Of a DNA stretch of 64,000 bases, positions 35,292 through 46,789 are shown piece after piece. Positions within the stretch are counted from its first letter, which is position 1. Every line of letters begins with the position of its first letter. Made by a program: the position numbers and the translations under genes. The stretch lies in NCBI GenBank assembly GCA_003255025.1, contig QANY01003944.1, positions 494,220 through 558,219 of the forward strand. The letters are read 5' to 3'. Under the pieces are notes generated by a model. That model did not search any database. It saw only the letters and a program-made list of their open reading frames with translations, and was not told the DNA's origin. The stretch is from Datisca glomerata. Lineage: Eukaryota > Streptophyta > Magnoliopsida > Cucurbitales > Datiscaceae.

Positions 35292-38059
35292 TCAGGCTTT
35301 TCCGGTTTTAGGAGGAGGCTGTTCATCAAGACAAGAAAGATCAATAAGTACTTCTGAGATATTTCAGGTTTCTTCATGAAGCGTTTCTACTATAAATGTT
35401 TTTTCGAGTACCACTTTCCTGTTTGGCAATTTATTTGTAAGTGTTTATACACTTACAAATAAAGTTCGGATGTTTGAACACTTGCCTAGGTGCTTCCCTT
35501 ATAAACACTTTTAAGTGCTTCTGTTTTTCTTTATCAGAAATTCTTTCAAAATTGTTGCCAAACACCTAAAAAGAATGACTAGTACTTCTAACCTAAAAAA
35601 TGTTTTATCTAAAAGAAATTTGAGCTGATGGAAGTGCTAAATACCTTCTTAAGAACTAACTTAGAACTGCTCGTGGACGCTTTATAATCTACCGGTTTCA
35701 GTATCTCGAAAGAACATACTAGAGATTCGTCAACACTCAATAAAGCACCTGCATTGTCGAATTCCCCACCATAGTTTGGAGCAGAAAATATAGTGACCAA
35801 TCTTCTTTTCGCAAAAAATTCATATCCATCCTCTACCACCTGCAATGTATATATGTTATTAAAGACTCTTATTCTGAATCATTCGAATTAGAATAAGAAA
35901 TTATCAAACTTCTGCTTGAAATCTAGTTCAAGCTTATACATATTAGATGAAATAACCGTGATCATCTTTTTTTTCTCTTAAGGAATGACAGGATAATAAC
36001 GAAATGTAAAGTACTTTTTCCGACGGAATTATGTGATCTTCCATGAAAACAGTGAAAAGAAAATATTTTCTGAAATAGTGCCTCATTGAAATGCCCGGAG
36101 ATGCTTCTTCATAATAGAAACAAGAACTAGTTTTTGTGAAACAATGATAAGTTCATGATGAAGCGCAGAATTGTAAGTGATTACGTAGACATAAGCATAA
36201 TTGAAGGTGCCAGCCTAGCTGTGATATGTGCATCTACTGATTTCTATCATCAATAACAATTTTTAGAAAGAAAAAAACAGAGACAGAAGCATGAAAGGTG
36301 ATAATTTCCTATAAATTACTGTAAAAAAAGAACATACCTGATGACCACGGCAAATAAGATCAAGATCGTTCTTCTCCAAGAAATCAGCGACCCTATCAGG
36401 TCCAAAAGTACAAGAAACGCCCCGATCACTATCGGCCCATCCCTGAATGGTAGAATCGGGATCAGACCAAAGGAGGTCGCAGAGGAGACCGCTATCGGGA
36501 ACTTCAGCAGGCCTTGAAAGTTCCTTTATTTGATCGAGATTTTGCAATTCTGGAGAAAGCCCACCATGCATACAAAGTATTTTGTCATCAATGAGTGCAG
36601 CCACAGGCAAGCAATTAAAGCAATCAGTGAATATTTTCCATAGCCTAACATTAAATCTCCTTTTACATTCATCATAAAACCCATAAATCCGGTTTATCTT
36701 TGCGTCTTCGTGATTCCCCCTCAAGAGGAATACTCTGTCCGGGTGTCTGATTTTATAGGCCAGTAGCAAACATATTGTCTCCAAACTTTGCTTGCCTCGA
36801 TCAACATAATCCCCCAGAAAGAGGTAGTTTGCAGCCGGAGGGTAACCACCATATTCAAATAGTCTAAGTAAATCCGGGTATTGTCCATGTATATCACCTA
36901 AGGGTTCAAGCAAATATTTTAGTAGGATAACAAGAGAATAGGGAACAAATGAAAATTAGTAAACATGCTCCACTTTGTCCTGCAATTCATACACATACGC
37001 TAGATTGAATCCAAAAGGCGGGCAAATAAGATAATGACCATAAAAATATATGCTCTCTCTCTCTCTCTACACTTATATACAATTGCATACAAAAAACTCT
37101 CTCTCTACACTTATATATAATTGCATACAAAAAATTCCTAACCAACTATCAAACTCTTTGCGTCTTAGACATCAAGAATGATCATTGTCCTATCAAATGT
37201 TACTGATTATCTATTTAAACATAAGCTATTGGCTACCAATTATGCAATGAATTCTTCATGATTCTACAATGGAAATAATATTTAGATAAAACCTATTACT
37301 ACCGATATTAAAAAAACGAGAGACAAATATATATCCTCGTGCATGAATAACATCCCTTTATTTGCCTTAACTCTTTATGTAGCAACAACATTGACAATTT
37401 ATCATAACTCTAAATGCTATTCAATAGACATACATTCCAAAGTTAAAAATCAAAAGACAAAATTAGGGGCAAGATAACAATTTGATTGATCAAGCTTCAT
37501 CTTAATGCATATTGCATATAACCATTGAAATTGCCAAATTTGACGGTGAGGCAATTAGCCGTCTTCCTATGTACATGACCCCGTCCCTGCCCGTGCTATA
37601 ACGCAGGGTCCTCAAACTTGTTTCATGATAAACATAAGGCTAGCGAAAAAGCAATGAAACAACAATTTTTGGATCATCAATTTAAGTCCCTAAAGTGATC
37701 TCTATATGAATAAACTTACCCAAAGAATCGAAGCTCAACTGCGAAAAGAAGATAATATCTAAATCGAAGACAGCAAAGCAATTTCTTCTAATTGGTAAAA
37801 TGCAATTATCATCATCAACGTCGATAGTGAGCAAGAGAAGAAAAAGAGGAGAGAATTGCATACCACAGATGCGAATTGGAGCACGTAGCTCAAGGAGATT
37901 GGGCTGTGAGAGGAAAATTTGACGAGCGTTGACACAGAGTTGACGGATCTCTCCCTCTGAAAGCTGAACCTGTTTGCCTCCTTTCCCTTCCAATAGTCTC
38001 CTTATAATATCATCAAGAACCCCCTTATCCATCATCCCTTCCATTGTCATCATCATCAT
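35292..38059 (-). CDS. TOPP8: PP1-type serine/threonine phosphatase catalytic subunit, TOPP8-like
   Basis: Four exons on the minus strand: 38059-37864, 36897-36338, 35839-35645 and 35318-35292, giving 325 residues. Borders follow GT-AG and the phases agree. The protein has the metal-binding signatures of the PPP family in order: GDIHG, GDYVDRG and GNHE, then SAPNY...GEFDNAG. It would remove phosphate from Ser/Thr in the cytosol or nucleus with regulatory partners. Features that set it apart from common PP1 are [13 protein letters not shown] for GNHECASINRIYG, CRGHQV for CRAHQV and [13 protein letters not shown] for SAPNYCGEFDNAG; as I recall, the Arabidopsis TOPP8 branch shares these. The tail ends [11 protein letters not shown], the last eight residues from the 27-nt exon 4. 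The start has several Met ([13 protein letters not shown]); I took the first. The gene looks intact; intron 3 contains a small inverted-repeat insertion. Confidence 0.92.
35420..35564. repeat. MITE-like insertion in phosphatase intron 3
   Basis: A 10-bp perfect inverted pair, TGTTTGGCAA at 35420-35429 and TTGCCAAACA at 35555-35564, bounds about 145 bp. Just inside the left end is a perfect hairpin, TTTATTTGTAAGTGT/ACACTTACAAATAAA (35430-35444 and 35449-35463). Further AAGTGTTTATA and TATAAACACTT words repeat within it. TTTGGCAA ends are common in hAT-type MITEs. No target duplication is obvious. It lies wholly in the intron, so the protein is unaffected. Confidence 0.55.
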
Positions 38060-40640
38060 CTTCTCCTTAAATCCACACCCAATTCAGAAATAGAAACCCC
38101 CAAATTCCAACTATCAAAGAAATGGATCAACTGGCCAACTCATAAAAAATCAAAGAGAGAAGGTACAGAGAAGAATTTGCTTTTGCAATGAGAGAATCAA
38201 GCTCGATTGGAATGAGTTTATAAAGAAATTGATCGAATTAACGCCAACCCTCCAAGAAAGGAAGCAATAGACGCTAAAGATGAAATGGGTAGCTTCTAAA
38301 TTGAGGGAAAATCAGACCCAAATCCTCAAAAGAGGTAGAAAACTCTTGGATTAAAGAGAAGCAACTTTTCAAGAGAAGGAGAAGAAACGAGAAAAACTGG
38401 GTCAACAAAGAGACACCAAGAAGTTTTATATATCGAATTGCAATGGACAAAAGGAAATAAGAAGGTCGATATAGAGAAGGATAGCGAGAATGTGAAGATT
38501 TTAGAAAAAAAATGCTGAAAAAGGAAGATAAAATGAGTGTTAATTGAATATGAGGATGGATATTATTGGATAATGAATCTCTCTTCGTTCTGCCAAGTAG
38601 ATTTTAAGACGGTTGAAGCCTTCAAAGCAGGACGACCATATGGCGCATGATAGCAATTGTCCACGTGGATGTGTTTTAATTTGATTCGTCAAGAATAAAT
38701 TTCATTCATTAATTAAATCAAGCAGCTCCAAAACAAAGGTCATTCGGATTAACTGAGCCAAATCACATACACATTCAGAGTCTGAAAGTTAATTATAAAT
38801 TTCGTCTGAGTTTAGAAGGTTAAAAAGCCCATCAAATCAAATTTTACATGAGTGACTCACGGCTATCAAATCCATATTTGTTTTGTTCTCTTCTTCTCTC
38901 TTAATCTTAAGCTGTTAAATTATTAAAAAATTTACCCAATATCCAAAATAGTATCATCTTATCTTCTTCTGAACTAAACAAATCATCACAGCAAACCCAT
39001 CAGCTCAGCTGTTTTTTTCTTTTAAAACTCCATGAGAAAGCTTTTAAGCGGTTAAGCTCTGTGAAAGGTGTTTTCTTGTGGGGTTTTGTATGGCGCACTT
39101 TAGCAAAGATAGAGGAAGAAACGTATAAAGATAGAGATGACGAAAGGTTCTCAAATGTTTACTGGCCTTTAGGCAAGTTGGGAAAAACCGCGTTGTTTGA
39201 AAAGTTCTCAGTTGATACGTGTAATTGAATTGTGGGGTACATGTCTCTCTCCACTCCACCTTGAAAGTTTTTTTTTTTCTATAGTTTAGAGAAAGATAGA
39301 TCTAATGCCCCAATTATATTAAATTATCTTTGGGTCCGCCAATCAGAAACAGCCACGTCTTCCTTCCCTTGGTCATATTGGTCATTTGCAACCCTTTCAT
39401 AGGTTTTGAGGGATTTGAGGAACGTGAGAAATCCCGTTAAATCATGTATGTTCTTTCTTATTAAGGACGAACATGATCTAACATTAAAAAAAGTATAGGT
39501 GATTCAAATCCGTTTTAGACAAGCCATGGAAGAAAACATGATTGGATTGCAGAGGTGGCATATTATAACAGGTTTGTTTCCGTGTTGCCTTTAAACTAAA
39601 GTTGAATCCTACATTTCCCATTTTATTTCCACTTGGATGATCAAACAACTAAACACGTTCTTCCCATTTTTAAATGACATACAAAGTAAACACATAAACA
39701 AGTGATCTGAAACCTCTGCAACTGCAACTGCGGAAAATATTCACCATCAAATCAAACTAAAATAAATGTTTAAAACAAATATATATAAAAAAATTGTATT
39801 TATTTTTAATAGTTAGATACTATTTGAATCGTCTAAATCTTGGTTAAAATGATCAATTTATCGAACACATAATTATAATTCATAAACAAGATGCCACACA
39901 CCCATATTAATATAATCGAGTCACTTTCTCAATCCTTTAAAATTTGTAAAAGAAATTAAAGAGAGAAAGAAACACAACACAAATTTTAAACAAGTAAAAT
40001 TGTTCAAGACTTTGTAGTCAATGTATATAGCTCCTTATCTTCCAAGCCGAGGGTTTTCATTAATTTTGGCTGTTTTCACGTAAACAAAGACAACAAAACA
40101 GCGAAAGCGGACCCAGTACCGTTTATAAGTAAGCGGTAAAGCACAGTTATCCTCTAATCAGAAAAAAAACAGGCATTAACTGCACAAAGCTGGATTTCGT
40201 GTATGGTATTAATGCAATGCTGGCCGGCCAGTCTTGTCAAACAATCGATGAAAAATGTAAATTACCCTACATGAAGTTTCTAACCATGCTCCAGTTCATC
40301 GACTATTTATCTTGGAAAAACCTGTCTCAGAGGTCAAGCTATTTCACATAAATAAGCCAAAATTGAAGTTGACTTCTCGGTTGAACTAATTTTCAGACAA
40401 GCACATGTTATGCCCAATGACATAAACGTGATGGAGAAATCGACTCACCCAAAATATTCGTCGTTTAGCTTACAAAAACCCATCGACGATCGACAAGTTT
40501 ACTGGCTGTCAATTGACATTGTTCTGATATTCAGCATTCATGGTTATAGTGAGTAACAAAAGAAAGAAAGATGGTTTTCACATCATCCGGAAGGCACTGT
40601 TACGTATATTCGACTGGCTTCTCATGTTTTTCAAACATCA
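38060..40640. other. intergenic region upstream of the phosphatase gene
   Basis: The first 400 bp are purine-rich on the plus strand, that is pyrimidine-rich on the transcribed strand, as expected for the 5' leader and promoter of the phosphatase gene. A CTCT microsatellite lies at 37055-37068 inside its intron 1. Nothing coding is recognised from 38500 to 40640. Confidence 0.45.
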
Positions 40641-41523
40641 ATATGCAACCTTTTTTTAGTACGTTGAGTTTGGGGGAGAAATAAAGTAAGGGACATGGTC
40701 TTTGAGGATGAATCATCTTCGATTCCTACTACAGTCACTACTTGTGATAGTGTGCACGTTTTCATTCCTGTCATTGATCAAGAAGTGAATCTAGAACCAG
40801 AACAAGACAAGACAATATCGAACAACTCTCCATTCATCCAGAAGAGTAAGCTCAACAACCTCAAGATGCAATGCCACTAAGGAGATCCATGAGAGAAATG
40901 AGAAGTGTTATTTCTGATGATTATATAGTATTTTTTCAAGAAAATAAGAAAAATAAGGAATTTGTAGAAGATGATCCAATCAACTTCTACCAAATCATGC
41001 AAGATATTAATTCTCAAAAGTGGATTGAGGCTATGAATGAAGAGTATAAATCTATGCAAGACAATCAAGTTTGAGATCTTGTCCCTTAACTTGAAGGTAA
41101 GAAGCGCATTGATTGTAAATGAATATTTAAAATCAAAAGAAATTCGAAAGGTAATGCAAAAAAAATATAAGACTCTTCTTGTAGCTAAAGACTTTACTCA
41201 AAATGAATACATACTTTCATGAGACTTTCTTCAGTTTTAACGAGAGACTCTTTTAGAATAATTAAGGCTCTTGTTGCGCATTTTGATCTTGAGCTACATC
41301 AGATGGATGTGAAAACTGCATTTTTTAATGAAGACATTGATGAAACAATTTATATACTGCAACCAGAAAACTTTGTAGTCGGAGATCCAAAGAATATGGT
41401 TTGTAAATTAAAAAAAATCATCTATGGGCTCAAACAAGCTTTCCACCAATGGTACCAAAATTTTCATCAGATAATCGTCTCATTTGATTTTGAGGCAAAA
41501 TATGGTTGATTATTATGTGTATC

Positions 41524-41619
41524 ACAAGTCAATGGGAGTAAGTTAGTATTCCTGGTTTTGTATGTTGATAATATATTACTTACAAAACCAGGAATACTAA
41601 CTTACTCCCATTGACTTGT
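41524..41619. repeat. perfect 39-bp inverted repeat inside the RT gene
   Basis: Positions 41524-41562 (ACAAGTCAATGGGAGT ... CCTGGTTTTGTA) are repeated exactly in reverse complement at 41581-41619, with an 18-nt loop at 41563-41580. The left arm is the genuine coding sequence before and into the YVDN motif. The right arm is out of place: after it the protein resumes with a NDLGMLHE-like reading, where the family expects a few residues after the ILL that follows YVDD. The right arm is thus an extra, inverted copy of local sequence, as made by a template switch during replication or repair. Confidence 0.92.
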
Positions 41620-42024
41620 CGAAAATGATTTAGGCATGTTGCATGAGGCCATGGGATTTCTTTCTAAGAATTTTAAAATGAAATATCTTGGTGATACTTC
41701 TTTTGTTTTAGAGATCCAGATACACCGAGATCATTCTCGAGATATTCTTGTACTATCACAAAAGAGTTATATAGAAAAAGTGTTTAAAAGGTTTGGCATG
41801 TAAGACTGTAATCCATGTGACACCTCTATCGCTAAATGAGACAAGTTTTGTCTCAATCAGTGCCCTAAGAATAGCCTTGAAACTAAGAAAATGCAGAAAA
41901 TTCTTTATGCATCTGCTATGAGGAGTCTAATGTATGCTCAGGTCTGTACGCGTCCATACATTGCGTACATCGTTCATGTGTTGGGCGTAACTCGCGAATG
42001 GATCATTGGAAAGCAACTAAACTG

Positions 42025-42472
42025 GTTATGAGATATTTATAGAGAACAAAAGATTACATACTCATATATAAAGATGTCGAATCAGCTAGAGGTCATAAAG
42101 TATTCTGACTCTGATTTTGTTGGATGCCAAGACAACATAAGATCCATTTCAGGCTACATTTACTTATTGGATGGTGGAGCCATTTCTTGGAGAAGTGCCA
42201 AACCGACACTCAGACCTTCCTCCACCATGGCAGCAGAATTTGTAGCATGTTATGAGGTATTTATAGAGAACAAAATATTACATACTCATATATAAAGATG
42301 TCGAATCAGTTAGAGGTCATAAAGTATTCCGACTCTGATTTTGTTGGATGCCAAGACAACATAAGATCCATTTCAGGCTACATTTACTTATTGGCTGATG
42401 GAGCCATTTCTTGCAGAAGTGCCAATCAGACACTCATACCTTCCTCCACCATGGCAACAGAATTTGTAGCAT
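42025..42472 (+). repeat. 224-bp tandem duplication in RNase H
   Basis: Position 42025 matches 42249 and the identity runs for about 224 bp with few differences (for example the extra GCT of LLADG against LLDGG, and TCTGAG for TATGAG). Both copies encode MSNQLEVIKYSDSDFVGCQD and the rest of the RNase H core. The borders share GTTATGAG(A/G)TAT, so short homology probably guided the duplication. It happened after the element was already inactive, or it would not have been tolerated. Confidence 0.9.
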
Positions 42473-42985
42473 GTTCTGAGGTATCGTGGAGTATCGTTGC
42501 GAAACCTTGTCACTGGGTTGCGCATTGTTGGGAACATTGAAATGTTGGATCGAGTTTTAGATTTTACAGAAAATTAATGAACCATGACTAGTTCATGAGC
42601 GGAATGTTAAAATTTTTTCATACAAATGACTAATCCAATTAAACACAAAACCAATCAATGAATATGCATACTCATATAAACGTATCGAGAAAAGATTGAA
42701 ACAATTTACACATTTTAAATTAATGAAGAATTTTTTATTTGGCGGGATCCAATTTCTATCTCGCATTCTTCGTTCTTCGCAGAGCTATTAATTGATACTT
42801 ACACCGATAACCACTCATTAGAGTCAGAAGTAAATCTCTCAATGATTTTTGTAGGAACTGAGTGTGGGCTCTCAAAACAACTGTTGAAAGAGAAAACAAA
42901 ATTTTTCTCTTCCCCTACTGTGAAATCGGCGGCAACTATGTGGGGATGAGAGAAAAATATTTTTCTGCTTTGATTAACACACTTA

Positions 42986-43568
42986 GGGTGTGTTTGGTAC
43001 AATGTTAAGTTTGTAAATATGCCTGGAAAGTGAAAATACCATATTTGGTTTAAAATTTATGGAAGATATTAACATTGTGTGAATGTGAAGATACCCTCCA
43101 TTGAGGGTATCTCGATACCCTCCATTGAGGGTATCTCGATACCCCTCTTATGAGGGGTATCCTCATTGCATGCATCTTCAATAATTATTTTTCCTCATAT
43201 TTCCTAAATTACTCTCCTTACAAATAATGAAAAATATTTTATTTTAAGAAATAAATAAATTAACAATTGTATTGTACCTTTTTATAAATTAAATAAACCG
43301 TGAAGGAAAAAATAATTAATAAATCATAAATAAATATAATTTAGTTCAAGGATAAAATTGAAAATTGATCATTATACTTATAACATTTACTTCCGCATTC
43401 CATAAAAACAAACAAAGTAATTTAATATTCTCACCATTAAATTATAACATTCTCAAGTGTTAACAAACAAAGTAATCTTAATTTGTCGGACATATACATT
43501 TTCACAATTATATTCCAGCAATCTTATTTCAGAAATCATTTACTCTCAATCTTATATCAAATGACCCC
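42986..43568. mobile_element. PIF/Harbinger-type (Tourist-like) MITE
   Basis: About 583 bp flanked by TTA on both sides (42983-42985 and 43569-43571). The left end is GGGTGTGTTTGGTA, and the reverse complement of the right end is GGGGTCATTTGATA. A 3-bp TTA or TAA duplication and such ends are typical of PIF/Harbinger MITEs, which are moved by transposases encoded elsewhere. It is nested in the LTR-like block 42543-44899 and contains the hairpin array at 43090-43161. Confidence 0.7.
43090..43161. repeat. three tandem hairpin units
   Basis: Units at 43090-43111, 43114-43135 and 43138-43161 are spaced 24 bp. The first two are identical, GATACCCTC-CATT-GAGGGTATC; the third is GATACCCCTC-TTAT-GAGGGGTATC. 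Each unit is a perfect stem with a 4-nt loop. The third shows a compensated change, an extra C in one arm and an extra G in the other, so its pairing is kept. Confidence 0.9.
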
Positions 43569-45130
43569 TTATGGATAGGGTTAGGGATAGGGATGCAATC
43601 CCTTATATGATAAAGCCGAACTTTTCATTTTCCCCGCACTGCGATGTGTAATTTTTTACATCTCCTCTAGAACCGAAATTGTGTCCAAATTGATGAAAAT
43701 TAAATTGATCAATATCAATTAATTAATTAATTTATTTATTTACTATTTATCTAAAAATTATGAAATAAAAAAATAATTAATTTTAACATTAATTTTACTC
43801 TTCACTAATTTTGTGATAGCACCCATCTCATATGGGGCTCGAGAAGTGTATCTTGGTCCAAAACATATTTTTAGTCCAATTGTCGTCGTTTCTCATTATT
43901 ATTTTTATGAGCTACTTTTGAGACCGAAATTGACTCACATGAATAAAGCTATGAGATTCAAATACCCAGCTAATTTATCTCCATAAATTCTTGACATATT
44001 TAATCTTGACATCATACGACTCCACTATTGGTGCAAATAAACATTTATATCTCACGGTCCACAAAAAATTTTATGATATTACCCTTCGTGAATATTAGTA
44101 ACAAAAGCGAGATGTAAAATTATCATTTTACCCCTCTACTTATTATTTCCTTAACTCATTTATTAACTGTGAATAAGAAAGACATATATGTTAAGGGTCT
44201 CACATAGATCACCGTGTCTTATTCAATGACTCATGTCATCGAGTATCATGCCTGATTTATTTATTTACACATTCATCGATAAAGCATAAGGTGATGTTGT
44301 TGCTTTTGCAATCTAACCACGAATTTCATATTTGTGAAGCACGCAACTCCAACATAGTTGAATAACGGTCCCAATAGCTGAGGTATTGTCCAGCAATTCG
44401 AACTCACTCTTTTTGCATATCAAAGATCGAAAGTAACTAAGTCAAGTTTCGTATTCACTTCAGAATTATAGTAATCATGAAAATACCCTTAAGGTGTAGC
44501 AATTAGATTTAAAGCTAGATAAAAGGTTTTGCTTTAAACTAATTGGTTCTTGGTCTATCAACATGTTTTATAACATATCTAGGTCAACTGTTAGAGTCTC
44601 CACTCGCATGCCCTGAGACTGACATCATTTGATTCAACCTAACAATCATAATTAGATTCGATTGCCTAATCGACCCTAAGATTGCGAATAATATTCTGAA
44701 CTATTTCAGAAGAGTTTATCTGGAACACCGCTCAATCTTTACTCTTCTTAATAGTTTCAGGACTTAAGTAAATTACAAACACACTTTAGTTAAAGAAACT
44801 TTCATTTGTTCATAAAATTCAATAATACATAAATGTCAAAGAAATAATTGATTACTCATAAATAGTTATTACACCTTAATTTATGGATATAATTCTACAA
44901 TGAAAGACTACTAAAGTTGTATTGTCACAATAATTTAGTAGTTGTATATTCCAACAACATGAGCTCATCTAAGTCAAATCATATTAAGATTAAGTTCCTA
45001 ATTGTAAAAGAAATGGTACAGAGTGGTCAGATGTCCATAGAGCATATTAGGACAAACTCCATGAAAGTGGATGCTCACTAAAGGATTACCACCCAATATC
45101 TTTTTACGAGCACATTGGGCATATGAGTGT

Positions 45131-45992
45131 TATGTTATTTGAGGATATCATGGTTTAATGAGAGTTTATTTATTACTTTATATTGTATTTTGAGAATATT
45201 TATGTATTTGGTATTTTCTGATAAGAAAGAAAGTTATTCAGTCAATTTCACCCAGTGACATTATGTTGGTATTGACCTCACTAAAGTAAAGTACTGATTA
45301 ATTATGTCGTTTGATTGTATTGGTTTATGTGACCATTAATGTGTTTAATTACAATAAAGGTAACGAAAACTGTTTTGATTTTATGTCAATGTAGTCAATG
45401 AACAAGATTATTTCAGATATACCTTGTGTTTGAGATAACAAATTGTGGGAGCTCATAAAGTTAAACACATTTATAAGGATACATATATGACCCAGTGAGA
45501 GATTATTGAAAAAAAAAAATCAACACGTGGGCCACACACGTTAAATTAAATGTGTTGTACTATCTTTAGATAAGCCTAATTAAAGTGATCTAATTAAGAA
45601 ATTAATACTATAAGATTTATGAGTATAATTATCACAGAATTAGTGTGTAGATACCATAAATGATATTTTAATTTGTTGAATGATCAAATTAAAAATATCA
45701 ATAATTATTAACTGCATAATTATTTAAAAGGGTTATGATCCCCAAATTACACAAGTAAGCATGTTTTCTTTGAATCGATATATGTATTCTTTCAAGAGAG
45801 AATCCTGAAGAACAACTCAATAACTTGTATCAATTTAGAAGATCTGATCCATCATTTTGCCCTTCAATTATACTTGAAACTATATAAGTCCTCTACAATT
45901 AAGTTCTTCATCGTTTTCTCATTGAAATCAAAATGAAATATGTATATAAGATTATAGTTATACAGATCTTATGATTAATTTCAAACCCAACA
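45131..45992 (+). repeat. probable 3' untranslated/LTR remnant of Copia fragment
   Basis: It follows directly the end of RNase H (...KGLPPNIFYEHIGHMSVM-like reading). A purine stretch TGTGGGAG at about 45445 may be the polypurine tract, and the block ends AAACCCAACA at 45992, like an LTR end. No start of the LTR can be fixed. No coding sequence is present here, nor in 45993-46250. Confidence 0.4.
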
Positions 45993-46252
45993 AGTTATAA
46001 TCTATCGGCACCATACAATGAGTTGGTTTTTCTAATTTAATTGGTTTTTCGGGACGGGGGACAGAAAAGGGAAGATTCAATTGGTTTTTTGTCAAAGACT
46101 AGCCTACACTGGACAATGAGGAATCATCAAGGAAATATGAAAATTAAACAAAGCAACTAACAAGCAACAATGATAAAAACCCATATGAATTTGATCTTTT
46201 TTGCACATCAAACCATATAACATTGACTGCAAATTCTTCTAATCAACTTACA

Positions 46253-46780
46253 TTATTGGGAATAAACAAATGGGTCTTTCCTAAGCATTCTTACTGGGTC
46301 GTCATTGCAATTCAGTCCACACCCACACTCTGGACATTCCAGAAAGTTATCAATGGGAAAATCAGCTCCCCCCATACCAACTGATAATTCTATAGTATTC
46401 CCGCTCCTTCGAACATCCACAATGTCAACCCAAAACCAGAACAGTTTTACACTAACACCCTCTAAGTTTGAGAGCCTACCCTTTGATATATAACCTTTTA
46501 TGGTAGATTTATAGTTCAATTGGTATGAACCTTCAAGAGAAAACCCACAACTTCCACTCAGAAAGGCAGAGAATTTTCCAGTCGAAGGGTCAAAATCATA
46601 GTCAAGTACACCCTTGGGAAGGAGGCCAATGGGGAAGTTGTATTCTTCAAGAACTTCATACACCGAAGGCTTAGTCGAGATAATTGGTGTTTGTAATGAA
46701 AGAGATGGTGGACTTAACAGAATTAAGCATATACTTGGTAATGAAAAAATGAATTTTGGGATGAAGGAGAAGTAACCCAT
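46253..46780 (-). CDS. DUF538 family protein
   Basis: A single-exon frame of 175 residues. The first 28 or so residues form a hydrophobic signal peptide or anchor (MGYFSFIPKFIFSLPSICLI, then LLSPPSLS). The DUF538 domain follows with its usual features: SVYEVLEEYNFPIGLLPKGV early, FDPSTGKFSAFLSGSCGFSL in the middle, SVKLFWFWVDIVDVRRSGN, and a C-terminal VGMGGADFPIDNF. The tail has a Cys-rich ECPECGCGLNC segment. DUF538 proteins are plant-specific and stress-induced, with a structure likened to bactericidal/permeability proteins; a link to chlorophyll or pectin breakdown has been proposed but is unsettled. The frame is undamaged and the length is normal. The upstream region 46790-46870 is pyrimidine-rich on the transcribed strand. 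Confidence 0.9.
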   Translation of the reverse strand: MGYFSFIPKFIFSLPSICLILLSPPSLSLQTPIISTKPSVYEVLEEYNFPIGLLPKGVLDYDFDPSTGKFSAFLSGSCGFSLEGSYQLNYKSTIKGYISKGRLSNLEGVSVKLFWFWVDIVDVRRSGNTIELSVGMGGADFPIDNFLECPECGCGLNCNDDPVRMLRKDPFVYSQ

Positions 46781-46789
46781 CTTTCCTCT

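Larger units (their letters stand above)
42543..44899 (-). mobile_element. LTR-like insertion (probable solo LTR) in Copia pol
   Basis: The Copia reading is cut cleanly between GNIE (ending 42542) and ERLLKLYCHNN (from 44900). The 2.36-kb block starts TGTTGGAT and ends CTACA(A). On the minus strand that is TGTAGAATTATATCC ... ATCCAACA, the TG...CA form of an LTR. TGAAA occurs on both sides (42538-42542 and 44901-44905) as a 5-bp target duplication, leaving one extra base at the right border. No coding domain is inside, so a solo LTR is likely. It carries a MITE at 42986-43568. Confidence 0.75.
40650..45130 (+). pseudogene. Copia pol fragment (reverse transcriptase, RNase H), nested
   Basis: The plus strand shows the Copia pol of a different family from the 5-18 kb complex. 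The order is YVEFGGEIKVRDMVFEDE (about 40660), MPLRRSMREMRSVISDDYIV (40871 on), WIEAMNEEYKSMQDN, then QMDVKTAFFNEDIDETIYIL (41307 on), KKIIYGLKQAFHQWY and YVDN (41561-41572) where YVDD is expected, so the catalytic Asp is lost. RNase H follows: SDSDFVGCQDNIRSISGYIY, twice because of a 224-bp duplication. The frame shifts to LRNLVTGLRIVGNIE, is cut at 42542 by an insertion, and resumes at 44900 with KLYCHNNLVVVYSNNMSSSK through QSGQMSIEHIRTNSM to about 45130. No gag or integrase is visible, so it is a 5'-truncated remnant. Confidence 0.88.
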
